NCBI RefSeq assembly: GCF_920984735.1 | Contig: NZ_CAKLBU010000020.1 | Location: 28,375-92,374, forward strand | Direction: 5' to 3' | From: Pedobacter sp. Leaf250 | GTDB lineage: Bacteria; Bacteroidota; Bacteroidia; Sphingobacteriales; Sphingobacteriaceae | Length of the DNA stretch: 64,000 bases | Part shown: one piece after another, positions 43,750 through 51,420 of the stretch | How positions within the stretch are numbered: position 1 is the stretch's first letter | Layout of the letters: each line of letters begins with the position of its first letter | Program-made: the position numbers and the translations under genes | Notes under the pieces: model-generated | What the model was told of the DNA's origin: nothing | What the model saw: the letters and a program-made list of their open reading frames with translations, nothing else | Databases searched by the model: none

Positions 43750-44574
43750 ATGGGCTTAAGAAAATTTAAACCAGTTACTCCAGGTACCCGCTTTAGAGTA
43801 GGTGCTAGTTTTACGGAGATTACAGCAACCAAGCCCGAAAAATCATTGGTTGTATCATCAAAAAAGTCTGGTGGACGTAACAATACAGGTAAAATGACTA
43901 TGCGCTACATGGGTGGTGGTCATAAAAAATCATATCGTTTAATCGACTTCAAACGCGATAAATTCGATATTCCTGCAACAGTAGCTACTGTTGAATACGA
44001 TCCAAACCGTACTGCCCGCATTGCATTATTACATTATGCAGATGGCGAGAAGCGTTATATCATTGCTCCGGAAGGTTTGCAAGTAGGTTCGGTATTATTA
44101 TCGGGCGATACTGCAGCTCCAGAAGTAGGTAACACTTTAAAATTATCGAACATTCCATTAGGTTCTATCATCCACAACGTGGAGATTCACCCTGGAAAAG
44201 GAGCACAATTAGCTCGTAGTGCAGGTGCTTACGCACAATTAGCTGCCCGCGATGGTAAATATGCTACTTTGAAAATGCCTTCAGGCGAAACCCGTTTAAT
44301 CTTGACTACTTGTCTTGCTACTATCGGTGCTGTATCTAACTCAGATCATGCAAACGAAGTTTTAGGTAAAGCTGGTCGTAAACGTTGGTTGGGCCGTCGT
44401 CCGAGAACTAGACCGGTAGCGATGAACCCTGTCGATCACCCAATGGGTGGTGGTGAAGGTAGATCATCAGGTGGTCACCCTCGTTCAAGAAATGGTGTTT
44501 TAGCTAAAGGCTTCAAAACCAGAGAACTTAAAAAATATTCTAATCGTTACATCATAGAGAGAAGGAAGAAATAA
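43750..44574 (+). CDS. rplB: 50S ribosomal protein L2
   Basis: 274 aa. Conserved SGGRNNTGKMTMRYMGGGHK near residue 40 and the peptidyl-transferase-associated VDHPMGGGEGRSSGG (His/Gly loop) near 230. Stop overlaps the rpsS start by one base. Confidence 0.98.
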   Translation: MGLRKFKPVTPGTRFRVGASFTEITATKPEKSLVVSSKKSGGRNNTGKMTMRYMGGGHKKSYRLIDFKRDKFDIPATVATVEYDPNRTARIALLHYADGEKRYIIAPEGLQVGSVLLSGDTAAPEVGNTLKLSNIPLGSIIHNVEIHPGKGAQLARSAGAYAQLAARDGKYATLKMPSGETRLILTTCLATIGAVSNSDHANEVLGKAGRKRWLGRRPRTRPVAMNPVDHPMGGGEGRSSGGHPRSRNGVLAKGFKTRELKKYSNRYIIERRKK

Positions 44575-44840
44575 TGGCTCGTTCGATAAAAAAAGGACCT
44601 TATATTGACCATAACGTAGAGAAAAAAGTAAACTCTATGAATGATTCAGGCAAAAAGTCTGTAATCAAAACTTGGTCTCGCAGATCAATGATTTCACCAG
44701 ATTTCGTGAATCATACATTTGCTGTACACAACGGAAATAAATTTATCCCTGTGTACGTTACAGAAAACATGGTTGGTCACAAGTTGGGAGAATTTGCTCC
44801 AACCAGAACATTCAGAGGACACGCTGAAAAGAAAAAATAA
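44574..44840 (+). CDS. rpsS: 30S ribosomal protein S19
   Basis: 88 aa. MARSIKKGPYIDHNVEKKV start, SRRSMISPDFVNHTFAVHNG and the HKLGEFAPTRTFRGH motif. Head protein that contacts S13. Translationally coupled to rplB (taATG). Confidence 0.97.
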   Translation: MARSIKKGPYIDHNVEKKVNSMNDSGKKSVIKTWSRRSMISPDFVNHTFAVHNGNKFIPVYVTENMVGHKLGEFAPTRTFRGHAEKKK

Positions 44841-44847
44841 TTAGACA

Positions 44848-45207
44848 ATGGAAGCAATAGCAAAATTAAACAATTGTCCAACCTCACCGCGTAAGATGCG
44901 TTTGGTTGTAGATCTTATCAGAGGTGAACGTGTAGAAAAAGCATTAAGTGTTTTAAAGTTTACCAACAAAGAAGCAGCAATAAGAGTTGAGAAATTATTA
45001 TTATCTGCTATTAATAACTGGGAAGCTAAAAATGGCAAAACTTCTGATGGAAGCGAGTTATTTGTTAAAACAATTATGGTAGATGGTGGCCGTCAGCTTA
45101 AACGTTTACGTCCGGCACCTCAAGGTCGTGGATATAGAATTCGCAAGCGTTCAAACCACGTTACACTGATTGTAGATAGTAAAAGTACAGAAACAACTCA
45201 AAACTAA
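44848..45207 (+). CDS. rplV: 50S ribosomal protein L22
   Basis: 119 aa. Tunnel-lining protein: CPTSPRKMRLVVDLIRG at the start and the hairpin tip region RLRPAPQGRGYRIRKRSNH (macrolide-resistance loop). Eight and nine bases separate it from its neighbours. Confidence 0.97.
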   Translation: MEAIAKLNNCPTSPRKMRLVVDLIRGERVEKALSVLKFTNKEAAIRVEKLLLSAINNWEAKNGKTSDGSELFVKTIMVDGGRQLKRLRPAPQGRGYRIRKRSNHVTLIVDSKSTETTQN

Positions 45208-45216
45208 TTTTAGGAA

Positions 45217-46062
45217 ATGGGACAAAAAGCAAATCCAATAGGTAACAGGTTAGGTATCATCAAAGGATGGGATTCTAACTGGTTCGGTGGCAACAACTAC
45301 TCCGATAAATTAGTTGAAGATGAGAAAATAAGAAAATACCTTTCTGCTCGTATTGCTAAAGGTGGTGTTGCAAAAGTAGTTATCGAGCGTACGTTAAAAC
45401 GTATCACGGTAACCATCCACACAGCTCGCCCAGGTATCGTAATCGGTAAAGCAGGTGCTGAGGTTGATAAAATTAAAGAAGAGTTAAAGAAATTGACTAA
45501 AAAGGAAATTCAAATTAACATCTTCGAAATTAAACGCCCAGAACTTGATGCACAATTAGTTGCAGAAGGTGTTGCAAAACAATTAGAAGCAAGGATCTCA
45601 TTCCGTAGAGCAATGAAATCTTCTATCGCATCAACTATGCGTATGGGTGCTGAGGGTATCAAAATCATGACTTCTGGTCGTTTGGGTGGTGCTGAGATGG
45701 CACGTACTGAGCAGTACAAAGAAGGAAGAGTGCCTTTGCATACATTCCGTGCTGATATCGACTATGCTTTAGCTGAAGCTTTAACCACTTATGGAAAAAT
45801 CGGCGTTAAAGTATGGATCTGTAAAGGTGAAGTTTATGGAAAACGTGATTTGTCTCCAAACATTGGTTCAACAAACAACGGTCCAAAAGGCGCATCAGAT
45901 AAACCAGCATTTGGTGGAAGAGATAACCGTGGCGGAAACGATAGACGTGGTGGTAACGACAGACGTGGTGGAAACCAAGGTGGTGGTCGCGGCCCAGGTC
46001 AAGGTGGCCCAGGTGCAAATAGAGGTGGTGGCGCAGGCGCTAACAGAGGTCCTCGTAAATAA
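45217..46062 (+). CDS. rpsC: 30S ribosomal protein S3 with Gly/Arg-rich tail
   Basis: 281 aa, longer than E. coli S3 (233). KH domain with GKAGAEVD (~75) and the C-terminal domain DIDYALAEALTTYG are normal. From about residue 228 a Gly/Arg/Asn tail of RGG-type repeats follows (GGNDRRGGNDRRGG, GGGRGPGQGG, GGGAGANRG), predicted to be disordered and RNA-binding. Such tails occur in other Bacteroidota, but the length varies. Confidence 0.96.
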   Translation: MGQKANPIGNRLGIIKGWDSNWFGGNNYSDKLVEDEKIRKYLSARIAKGGVAKVVIERTLKRITVTIHTARPGIVIGKAGAEVDKIKEELKKLTKKEIQINIFEIKRPELDAQLVAEGVAKQLEARISFRRAMKSSIASTMRMGAEGIKIMTSGRLGGAEMARTEQYKEGRVPLHTFRADIDYALAEALTTYGKIGVKVWICKGEVYGKRDLSPNIGSTNNGPKGASDKPAFGGRDNRGGNDRRGGNDRRGGNQGGGRGPGQGGPGANRGGGAGANRGPRK

Positions 46063-46102
46063 TTGATTTATTAACATCGTTTAACGATTAGAACAAAATA
46101 AA

Positions 46103-46525
46103 ATGTTACAGCCAAAAAGAACGAAGTTCAGGAAGATGCAAAAAGGCAGAATGAAGGGTTTAGCTTCTCGTGGAGCTGAATTAGCATTCGGATCTTTCGG
46201 TATCAAATCTTTAGAAGCAACTTGGATTACAAGTCGCCAGATAGAGGCTGCCCGTATCGCGGTAACACGTTTCATGAAACGTGAAGGCCAAGTATGGATC
46301 AGAATTTTCCCGGACAAACCAGTAACTAAAAAACCTGCTGAGGTACGTATGGGTAAAGGTAAAGGTGCTCCTGAATACTGGGTAGCAGTTGTAAGACCTG
46401 GACGCGTAATTTTCGAAGCTGAAGGTGTGCCTTTAGAAGTAGCTAAAGAAGCATTGCGTTTAGCAGCACAAAAATTACCTATCCAAACCAAATTCGTAGT
46501 ACGTAGAGATTACGTAGAAGCATAG
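46103..46525 (+). CDS. rplP: 50S ribosomal protein L16
   Basis: 140 aa. MLQPKRTKFRKMQKGRMKG start, RQIEAARIAVTRFMKREG and MGKGKGAPEYWVAVV (near the conserved loop contacting tRNA). It follows a 40-base spacer after rpsC. Confidence 0.97.
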   Translation: MLQPKRTKFRKMQKGRMKGLASRGAELAFGSFGIKSLEATWITSRQIEAARIAVTRFMKREGQVWIRIFPDKPVTKKPAEVRMGKGKGAPEYWVAVVRPGRVIFEAEGVPLEVAKEALRLAAQKLPIQTKFVVRRDYVEA

Positions 46526-46597
46526 TAAAGTGTTGAGGTGAATGTTGTAAATACTTGTTTATTATAACCGCTACACTCAACGTAAAAGAAAAATAAA

Positions 46598-46810
46598 ATG
46601 AAAAATTCAGAAATCACAGGGCTTTCAAAAGAAGAATTAGTAGCTAAGATTGCGGAAGAAAAAGAGAACTTATCAAAATTAAAGTTCGCACACACTATTT
46701 CAGCTATCGAAAATCCTTCGCGTATTGCGAAAGTAAGGAAAGACATAGCCCGTTTAAACACTGCGTTGACTCAAGCGAAAAACACTGAGTCAGCTACTGA
46801 AACTAAATAA
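46598..46810 (+). CDS. rpmC: 50S ribosomal protein L29
   Basis: 70 aa, helical hairpin: ITGLSKEELVAKIAEEKENL then SRIAKVRKDIARLNT. It lies near the tunnel exit beside L23. 72-base spacer upstream with no distinct structure noted. Confidence 0.95.
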   Translation: MKNSEITGLSKEELVAKIAEEKENLSKLKFAHTISAIENPSRIAKVRKDIARLNTALTQAKNTESATETK

Positions 46811-46823
46811 TTCGAGAGTCGAC

Positions 46824-47078
46824 ATGGAAAGACAATTAAGAAAAACAAGAACGGGGTTAGTGGTAAGCAACAAGATGGATAAATCTGTTGTAGTGAGCGT
46901 GGAACGTAAAGTAAAGCACCCGATTTATGGTAAGTTCGTTAAGAAAACTACCAAATTTATGGCTCACGACGAGAAAAACGAATGCGGTATCGGTGATACA
47001 GTATTAATTATGGAAACTCGTCCTTTGAGTAAAAACAAGAACTGGAGATTGGTACAAATTTTAGAAAGAGCTAAATAA
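46824..47078 (+). CDS. rpsQ: 30S ribosomal protein S17
   Basis: 84 aa. OB-fold: RKTRTGLVVSNKMDKSVVV, HPIYGKFVKKTTKFMAHDE and GDTVLIMETRPLSK. rplN starts one base after its stop. Confidence 0.97.
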   Translation: MERQLRKTRTGLVVSNKMDKSVVVSVERKVKHPIYGKFVKKTTKFMAHDEKNECGIGDTVLIMETRPLSKNKNWRLVQILERAK

Positions 47079-47079
47079 G

Positions 47080-47448
47080 ATGGTACAACAGGAATCGAGA
47101 TTAAACGTTGCTGATAACAGCGGCGCAAAAGAAGTATTGGTAATTCGCGTGCTAGGTGGAACCGGCAAACGTTATGCTTCAATTGGTGATAAAGTAGTTG
47201 TTACCGTAAAAAGCGCATTACCGTCAGGTAATATTAAAAAAGGTACAGTTTCTAAAGCAGTTGTTGTAAGAACTAAAAAAGAAATCCGTCGTAAAGATGG
47301 TTCTTATATCCGTTTTGACGATAATGCAGCTGTATTATTGAACGCACAGGATGAGCCAAGAGGTACACGTATCTTTGGCCCGGTTGCGAGAGAACTACGT
47401 GAAAAACAATTCATGAAAATTGTATCATTAGCACCGGAGGTATTATAA
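47080..47448 (+). CDS. rplN: 50S ribosomal protein L14
   Basis: 122 aa. MVQQESRLNVADNSGAKEV start and the FDDNAAVLLNAQDEPRGTRI signature; family length exact. Confidence 0.98.
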   Translation: MVQQESRLNVADNSGAKEVLVIRVLGGTGKRYASIGDKVVVTVKSALPSGNIKKGTVSKAVVVRTKKEIRRKDGSYIRFDDNAAVLLNAQDEPRGTRIFGPVARELREKQFMKIVSLAPEVL

Positions 47449-47449
47449 A

Positions 47450-47791
47450 ATGGGAAACAAAGTAAATACACCATCAAAACTTAAAATCCGCACAGGAGAT
47501 TTAGTTAAAGTAATTGCTGGCGATTCAAAAGGTCAACAAGGAAAAGTACTTTCAGTACAAATAGATAAAAACAGAGCCATTGTAGAAGGCGTTAACTTAG
47601 TGTCTAAACACACTAAACCAAATGCTGCAAATCCAAACGGTGGTATTATTAAAAAAGAAGCTGCTCTTCACATTTCTAACTTGATGTTGGTTGATCCAAA
47701 ATCTGGTAAAACCACTCGCGTTGGTCGTAAACTAAACGCTGATGGTAAAATCGTTAGAGTTGCTAAAATTTCAGGGGAGGAAATTAAATAA
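47450..47791 (+). CDS. rplX: 50S ribosomal protein L24
   Basis: 113 aa. KOW motif GDLVKVIAGDSKGQQGKVLS near residue 17-36 and VSKHTKPNAANPNGGI. Its stop overlaps the rplE start (taATGg). Confidence 0.97.
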   Translation: MGNKVNTPSKLKIRTGDLVKVIAGDSKGQQGKVLSVQIDKNRAIVEGVNLVSKHTKPNAANPNGGIIKKEAALHISNLMLVDPKSGKTTRVGRKLNADGKIVRVAKISGEEIK

Positions 47792-48354
47792 TGGCTACAC
47801 CTAGATTAAAAAGCAAATACAAAGAAGAAGTTGTAAATGCATTAAAAGAGAAATTTCAGTACAAAACTGTAATGCAGGTTCCAAAATTGGAAAAAATCTG
47901 TATCAATCAGGGTGTGGGTCGTTTTTCTGTTACTGATAAAAAGATTATGGATACCACAATCGTTGAGTTGACTACCATTACTGGTCAGCAAGCGGTTCCG
48001 GCTAACTCTAAGAAAGATATCTCTAACTTTAAATTACGTAAAGGTATGCCAGTAGGTGTACGCGTAACATTACGTGATAACAATATGTATGAGTTCTTAG
48101 ATCGTTTGATTTCTGTAGCTTTGCCACGTATTCGTGATTTCAAAGGTATTAACGATAAAGGTTTTGATGGTAAGGGAAATTACACTTTAGGTGTAACTGA
48201 GCAAATCATCTTCCCAGAGATTAATATAGATAAAATCAATAAAATTTTAGGGATGGATATAACTTTCGTAACTTCGGCAAAATCTGACGTTGAGGCTCTT
48301 GAGTTATTGAAACAATTCGGATTACCATTTAAAAATCAAAAAACAGCAGAATAA
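47791..48354 (+). CDS. rplE: 50S ribosomal protein L5
   Basis: 187 aa. 5S rRNA-binding protein: VPKLEKICINQGVGRF, KLRKGMPVGVRVTLR and GNYTLGVTEQIIFPEI. Its stop overlaps the rpsN start by one base. In E. coli the S8 repressor site is at the L5 gene; here a candidate lies before rpsH instead. Confidence 0.98.
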   Translation: MATPRLKSKYKEEVVNALKEKFQYKTVMQVPKLEKICINQGVGRFSVTDKKIMDTTIVELTTITGQQAVPANSKKDISNFKLRKGMPVGVRVTLRDNNMYEFLDRLISVALPRIRDFKGINDKGFDGKGNYTLGVTEQIIFPEINIDKINKILGMDITFVTSAKSDVEALELLKQFGLPFKNQKTAE

Positions 48355-48623
48355 TGGCAAAAGAAGGTGTAAAAGCACGCGAAGTTAAGCGCCAAAAATT
48401 GGTAGCTAGATACGCTGAAAAACGTGCAGCATTAAAAGCTGCAGGAGATTTCGAAGGTTTAGATAAATTACCTAAAAACTCATCTCCGGTACGTTTGCAC
48501 AACCGTTGTAAATTAACTGGTCGCCCACGTGGATATATGCGTACCTTTGGTATTTCAAGGGTAACGTTCCGCCAGATGGCACTAGACGGTAAAATACCAG
48601 GTGTTAAAAAAGCATCTTGGTAA
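48354..48623 (+). CDS. rpsN: 30S ribosomal protein S14 (zinc-independent type)
   Basis: 89 aa, the longer C-minus form without the CxxC pairs (only one Cys, in NRCKLTGRPRGYMRTFGISR). MAKEGVKAREVKRQKLVAR start. Translationally coupled to rplE. Followed by a 153-bp spacer with an inverted repeat and a structured leader. Confidence 0.97.
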   Translation: MAKEGVKAREVKRQKLVARYAEKRAALKAAGDFEGLDKLPKNSSPVRLHNRCKLTGRPRGYMRTFGISRVTFRQMALDGKIPGVKKASW

Positions 48624-48641
48624 TATAAAGTAGCTAGTACT

Positions 48642-48687
48642 AAGTATCAAGTATCGAGACCAATAGGTTTCTTGATACTTGATACTT
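48642..48687. repeat. In-operon inverted repeat, rpsN-rpsH
   Basis: AAGTATCAAGTATC (48642-48655) pairs perfectly with GATACTTGATACTT (48674-48687); the arms extend further with GAGACC/GGTTTCTT. Built from the word AAGTATC. Confidence 0.75.
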
Positions 48688-48719
48688 ATGTCTATATACT
48701 CTAATAAAGAATTTTAACC

Positions 48720-48762
48720 GATAGCAGGTCCCACAGCTGGGTAGCAGAAGGAAACCACTATC
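48720..48762 (+). promoter_or_regulatory. Candidate structured leader of rpsH (S8)
   Basis: Nested pairing: GATAG (48720-48724) with CTATC (48758-48762), GGT (48727-48729) with ACC (48754-48756), and CCCA (48730-48733) with TGGG (48738-48741) around CAGC; an unpaired strand TAGCAGAAGGAA lies on the 3' side. It is 15 bases from the rpsH ATG. S8 is a known autogenous repressor in other bacteria; binding here is inference. Confidence 0.55.
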
Positions 48763-48776
48763 AAAAACAATAAATA

Positions 48777-49175
48777 ATGAATACAGATCCAATAGCAGAT
48801 TATTTAACAAGAGTAAGGAATGCCATTAAGGCCAACCACCGTGTTGTAGAAATTCCTGCATCAAACCTTAAAAAAGAAATTACTAAAGTTCTTTTCGATA
48901 AAGGTTACATCGCGAACTACAAGTTTGAAGATACTACAGTTCAAGGCACCATTAAAATTGCTTTGAAATACAATCCAATTACTAAAGTTCCTGCTATTCG
49001 TACATTAGTGCGAGTAAGTAAACCAGGTTTGAGAAACTATGCTGGTGTTGAAAATATGCCAAGAGTATTAAACGGTTTAGGTATCGCAATCTTATCTACT
49101 TCTAAAGGTGTAATGACTGATAAAGAAGCAGCCAAATTAAACATTGGTGGTGAGGTATTGTGTCACGTTTATTAA
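48777..49175 (+). CDS. rpsH: 30S ribosomal protein S8
   Basis: 132 aa. DPIADYLTRVRNAIKANH at the start and the C-terminal RNA-binding STSKGVMTDKEAAKLNIGGE motif. Known as a translational repressor of the spc operon in E. coli; see the leader just upstream. Confidence 0.98.
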   Translation: MNTDPIADYLTRVRNAIKANHRVVEIPASNLKKEITKVLFDKGYIANYKFEDTTVQGTIKIALKYNPITKVPAIRTLVRVSKPGLRNYAGVENMPRVLNGLGIAILSTSKGVMTDKEAAKLNIGGEVLCHVY

Positions 49176-49193
49176 TATTAGGAGAACAGCACA

Positions 49194-49751
49194 ATGTCAA
49201 GAATAGGAAAAGCCCCAATTACAATCCCCGCAGGTGTTACAATTAACGTATCAAATGATAACGTTGTAAGTGTAAAAGGTCCTAAAGGTGAATTAACACA
49301 AGCAGTAGATTCAGATATCACTGTAAGTCAAGAAGACGGAATCTTAACAGTTTCTCGTCCATCAGAACAAAAGAAACACAAAGCATTACACGGTTTATAT
49401 CGCTCTTTGCTTAACAACATGGTTGTTGGTGTTACAGATGGTTACAAATTAACTCAAGAATTAGTAGGTGTTGGTTACCGTGCTACAAACCAAGGTAATA
49501 CACTAGATCTAGTTTTAGGTTATTCTCACCATTATGTATTCCAGTTACCAGAAGAGATTAAAGTAACTACATCTTCAGAAAAAGGTCAGACTCCTAAAAT
49601 TATTTTAGAAAGTATTGACAAACAATTGATCGGTCAGGTAGCAGCGAAAATCCGTTCGTTACGTGCACCAGAGCCATATAAAGGTAAAGGTATCAAGTTT
49701 GTAGGTGAAGTGTTAAGAAGAAAAGCAGGTAAATCAGCATCTAAAAAATAG
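49194..49751 (+). CDS. rplF: 50S ribosomal protein L6
   Basis: 185 aa. SRIGKAPITIPAGV start, YKLTQELVGVGYRA and C-terminal RAPEPYKGKGIKFVGEVLRR signature. Preceded by GGAGAACAGCACA. rplR follows after five bases. Confidence 0.98.
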   Translation: MSRIGKAPITIPAGVTINVSNDNVVSVKGPKGELTQAVDSDITVSQEDGILTVSRPSEQKKHKALHGLYRSLLNNMVVGVTDGYKLTQELVGVGYRATNQGNTLDLVLGYSHHYVFQLPEEIKVTTSSEKGQTPKIILESIDKQLIGQVAAKIRSLRAPEPYKGKGIKFVGEVLRRKAGKSASKK

Positions 49752-49756
49752 TAGTC

Positions 49757-50110
49757 ATGGCAGGTAAAAAATTATCAAGAAGAGATCGTATTAAAAAAGG
49801 GATCAGAAAAAGACTTACTGGTTCGGAAGAACGCCCAAGATTATCGGTATTTAGAAGCAATAAAGGGATTTATGCGCAAGTAATTAACGATGTTACAGGT
49901 ACAACAGTAGCTTCAGCTTCATCTTTATCAAAAGATTTCGCTGGAAAAGGAAATAAAAGTGAGCAGTCAATAGCAGTAGGTAAATTAGTTGCCGAAAAAG
50001 CAATTGCAGCAGGAGTTAAAGAAGTTGTTTTCGACAGAAACGGTTATTTATATCACGGACGTATCAAATCGTTGGCAGAGGGTGCCCGCGAAGCTGGTTT
50101 AGTATTTTAA
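49757..50110 (+). CDS. rplR: 50S ribosomal protein L18
   Basis: 117 aa. 5S rRNA-binding: RRDRIKKGIRKRLTGSEERP, RLSVFRSNKGIYAQVI and FDRNGYLYHGRIKSLAEGAR. Confidence 0.98.
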   Translation: MAGKKLSRRDRIKKGIRKRLTGSEERPRLSVFRSNKGIYAQVINDVTGTTVASASSLSKDFAGKGNKSEQSIAVGKLVAEKAIAAGVKEVVFDRNGYLYHGRIKSLAEGAREAGLVF

Positions 50111-50127
50111 TCTGAAGAAAAAGTAAG

Positions 50128-50646
50128 ATGTCAACTATCAATATAAAAAGAGTTAAAACCACCGATATCGAATTAAAGGATCGTTTGGTTAGTATACAAC
50201 GTGTTGCCAAAGTAACCAAAGGCGGTCGTACTTTCAGCTTCTCAGCAATTGTTGTTGTTGGAGATGAAAACGGTGTTGTTGGTTTCGGTTTAGGTAAAGC
50301 GAAAGAGGTAACTGAAGCAATCGCTAAGGGTGTGGATGATGCAAAAAAGAACTTGGTAAAAGTTCCAATTTTACACGGTACTGTTCCTCACGAGCAAATC
50401 GGTAAATTTTCAGGTGGTTTTGTTTTAATTAAACCAGCTGCAGTAGGTACCGGAGTAATTGCTGGTGGTGCGATGCGTGCTGTATTAGAAAGTGCTGGCG
50501 TTCATAACGTATTGGCAAAATCTAAAGGATCATCAAACCCACACAACGTGGTAAAAGCAACTGTTGATGCATTAACTAAAATGCGTGATGCTTATACAGT
50601 AGCTCAAACTCGTGGTATCGATTTAAATAAAGTATTTAACGGATAA
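50128..50646 (+). CDS. rpsE: 30S ribosomal protein S5
   Basis: 172 aa. Double-stranded RNA-binding-like N-terminus (LKDRLVSIQRVAKVTKGGRT, VGFGLGKAKEV) and RAVLESAGVHNVLAKSKGSS. rpmD starts four bases after the stop. Confidence 0.98.
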   Translation: MSTINIKRVKTTDIELKDRLVSIQRVAKVTKGGRTFSFSAIVVVGDENGVVGFGLGKAKEVTEAIAKGVDDAKKNLVKVPILHGTVPHEQIGKFSGGFVLIKPAAVGTGVIAGGAMRAVLESAGVHNVLAKSKGSSNPHNVVKATVDALTKMRDAYTVAQTRGIDLNKVFNG

Positions 50647-50650
50647 TATC

Positions 50651-50830
50651 ATGGCTAAGATCAAAATAACACAAGTAAAAAGCGTTATCGACAGAAGCGA
50701 GCGCCAAAAAAGAACCGTTCAGGCTTTAGGTTTATCTAAAATGAACCAAAGTGTTGAGGTAGAAGCTACACCGCAAATTATCGGTATGATTCGTAAAGTG
50801 AATCACTTAATAGCTATCGAAGCAATTTAA
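50651..50830 (+). CDS. rpmD: 50S ribosomal protein L30
   Basis: 59 aa, read directly from the sequence: MAKIKITQVKSVIDRSERQK at the start, TVQALGLSKMNQSVEVEATP, ending with HLIAIEAI. Family length and the conserved GL-x-K-x-N motif fit L30. ATG at 50651, stop TAA at 50828-50830. Confidence 0.95.
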   Translation: MAKIKITQVKSVIDRSERQKRTVQALGLSKMNQSVEVEATPQIIGMIRKVNHLIAIEAI

Positions 50831-50841
50831 TAGAATTATCA

Positions 50842-50909
50842 AATGAATGAATTTTGAGTGAATGAATAAGCATTATGCTATACATTCAATCATTCAAAAT
50901 TCAATCATT
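50842..50909. repeat. In-operon inverted repeat, rpmD-rplO
   Basis: Two 26-nt arms (50842-50867 and 50884-50909) match as reverse complements at 23 positions without gaps; the loop is 16 nt. Words: AATGAATGAATTTTGA. No T-run after it. Confidence 0.8.
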
Positions 50910-50966
50910 ATTTATTTATCGTTGTACCTGTTTAGTGAAAGCGAAGGGCAACACAAATTCAAAAAA

Positions 50967-51413
50967 ATGAATTTAAGTAATTTAAAACCTGCAGTAGGTT
51001 CTACAAAAAACAACAAAAGAATTGGTCGTGGTACAGGTTCTGGTCGTGGCGGTACTTCAACTCGTGGTCACAAAGGTGCGGGTTCTCGTTCAGGTCATAA
51101 AACCAAAATTGGTTTCGAAGGTGGTCAAATGCCTTTACAACGTCGTGTGCCTAAAGTTGGTTTCAAACCAATTAACCGTACAGAATATGTTGGTGTAAAC
51201 TTAGACGTGTTGCAGGCATTGGCTGAAAAACACAGCTTAACTACAATCGATTTCGCTGCTTTACAAGCGCATGGTTTAGCTTCAAAAAACGACTTAGTTA
51301 AAATTTTAGGTCGTGGTGAAGTGAAAGCAAAATTAGAAATTACTGCACATGCATTCTCTGCAACTGCTCAAAAAGCTATCGAAGCTGCTGGCGGTTCAAT
51401 TGTAAAATTGTAA
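50967..51413 (+). CDS. rplO: 50S ribosomal protein L15
   Basis: 148 aa from ATG 50967 (MNLSNLKPAVGSTKNNKRIG). An open frame reaches back to 50862, but its extra 35 residues run through the inverted repeat and have no counterpart in L15. GRGTGSGRGGTSTRGHKGAG and FEGGQMPLQRRVPKVGF are the family motifs. Confidence 0.97.
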   Translation: MNLSNLKPAVGSTKNNKRIGRGTGSGRGGTSTRGHKGAGSRSGHKTKIGFEGGQMPLQRRVPKVGFKPINRTEYVGVNLDVLQALAEKHSLTTIDFAALQAHGLASKNDLVKILGRGEVKAKLEITAHAFSATAQKAIEAAGGSIVKL

Positions 51414-51420
51414 TTATTAA

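Noticed and set aside
45791..46077. Overlapping frames in the rpsC Gly/Arg tail on both strands
   Set aside because: By-products of GGT/CGT repeats in the S3 tail; no start context or homology-like features.
50862..50966. N-terminal extension of L15
   Set aside because: The added residues are encoded by the inverted repeat between rpmD and rplO; L15 begins at MNLSNL.
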